From Oscillospiraceae bacterium (GTDB taxonomy: Bacteria > Bacillota > Clostridia > Oscillospirales > Acutalibacteraceae): 5,896 nt of DNA. Position 1 is the stretch's first letter; each line of letters opens with the position of its first letter. The notes beneath the pieces are model-generated. The model was given only the letters and a program-made list of their open reading frames with translations, was not told the DNA's origin and made no database searches. Shown one piece after another: positions 5,281 through 5,896 of this stretch. A program made the translations under genes and the position numbers. The stretch covers positions 1-5,896 of the forward strand of contig JAITBA010000130.1 of the NCBI GenBank assembly GCA_031283835.1, written 5' to 3'.

Positions 5281-5896
5281 TTATGATTCCCAAAACAGCA
5301 GCTTTCCCGCGTCAAAAAAATCTTCTTTTGTGCGGATGAGGGGTTCGAAGGCGGTGTTTTGGTATATTTTTACGTACTCGATCTCAAATTCCGCAGGCGC
5401 GTCTTTGGTTGCGGTGAATTCCCTCATGGTGGTACCCCACGCGGTCTGGGTGTTGCCAATGGTGCGAACCTCGTTGGTCAAGCGCACCTGGGCCGGCACA
5501 TGGCTCACGCCGCCGCCGATGGTTTTCCATGTGGCAACGCCATCCACAAAAAACACATAATAATCCGGTGCCCAAAGCAGCCCATAGGTGTGCCAGCCGT
5601 CGTACATATCCTTGTCCATGTCGATTTTTTCCCCATATGTGCGGCAATGCGCGCCATAGCCGTCCCACAAAAACGCATGGGCAATTTGGTTGGGCGAATC
5701 CACGTTGGTGAACACCGACTCAAACACATCAATTTCGGTGCCGTCGCGCCCGTCGTTGCCCACCTGCCCCTGCCCGGGCGATTGCAGCCAGAACGCCGAC
5801 CACATGCCATTCTCCCGGGGGACCTTCACCTTCACCTCAAAGTAGCCAAAAGCCTGGTATAGCTTGGAACAAATGCCGCCGGTGACCACCTCGTAG
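5281..5896 (-). CDS. GH16-family glycoside hydrolase (endo-beta-glucanase-like), 5' partial
   Basis: About 204 residues of the C-terminal part are visible; the frame is open at the right edge, so the start and any signal peptide or binding module are missing. Reading from the edge, YEVVTGGICSKLYQAFGYFE then VKVKVP, followed by GMWSAFWLQ, is the typical GH16 jelly-roll. The active-site strand is TEIDVFES: E (5734-5736, nucleophile), D and E (5719-5721, acid/base) in the E-x-D-x-x-E beta-bulge form of laminarinases, agarases and carrageenases, not the ExDxE of lichenases. YDGWHTYGLLWAPDYYVFFVDG (about visible residues 96-117) is another family hallmark. It probably cleaves beta-1,3- or mixed-linkage glucan, probably outside the cell; exact specificity cannot be set. 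It stops at 5281-5283, directly at the shared terminator. The GTG at 5889 is internal, not a start. Confidence 0.9.
   Translation of the reverse strand, partial: YEVVTGGICSKLYQAFGYFEVKVKVPRENGMWSAFWLQSPGQGQVGNDGRDGTEIDVFESVFTNVDSPNQIAHAFLWDGYGAHCRTYGEKIDMDKDMYDGWHTYGLLWAPDYYVFFVDGVATWKTIGGGVSHVPAQVRLTNEVRTIGNTQTAWGTTMREFTATKDAPAEFEIEYVKIYQNTAFEPLIRTKEDFFDAGKLLFWES

Noticed and set aside
5276..5560. 94-aa plus-strand frame
   Set aside because: Antisense to the GH16 gene and beginning in the terminator.

Overview
The window (about 54% GC by eye, Shine-Dalgarno-led genes, vegetative promoters of the TTGACA/TATAAT type) looks like chromosome from a low-to-mid-GC Gram-positive bacterium. The gene set (MgtA-type ATPase, PucR-type regulator, GPH symporter, GH16 glucanase, a short Cys-containing protein with a strong AGGAGGTG site) fits a gut-type Clostridia/Oscillospirales genome. 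That placement is inference, because no rRNA or other marker is present. I see no tRNA, rRNA, CRISPR array, insertion sequence or phage gene.

Layout. Positions 2-256 (+) hold the last 84 codons of a magnesium-translocating P-type ATPase, followed by a hairpin/T-run region. Facing it on the minus strand is a 50-residue, four-cysteine protein (322-474) with a textbook promoter (519-547). Upstream of that, also on the minus strand, is a two-regulator unit: a TetR-type repressor (1737-2309) whose stop overlaps, as ATGA, the start of a PucR/CdaR-type regulator (553-1740).

The 260-base divergent region (2310-2568) holds a near-consensus promoter with an extended -10, a cluster of ATCAT/ATGAT half-sites over its -10 and start point, and a terminator-like hairpin in the leader of the repressor gene. 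To the right, on the plus strand, are an M28-type zinc peptidase with a hydrophobic insertion (2569-3528), an unlisted 37-residue single-pass membrane protein (3605-3718) and, 9 bases further on, a GPH-family sugar:cation symporter (3728-5230). A 13-bp bidirectional terminator (5243-5277) separates this run from a convergent GH16 endo-beta-glucanase-like gene (5281-5896, its N-terminal part lies beyond the window).

How they may work together (inference): the TetR protein probably acts on the half-site cluster and so controls the divergent peptidase-microprotein-symporter run, with the co-translated PucR-like protein as a second, ligand-sensing regulator. The symporter would import a glycoside or oligosaccharide, and the neighbouring GH16 enzyme could supply beta-glucan fragments, though it is transcribed separately. 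The most novel items are the microprotein next to the symporter, the M28 peptidase with membrane segments placed between its metal ligands, and the paired regulators with the periodic operator cluster. None of this amounts to a proven new system.
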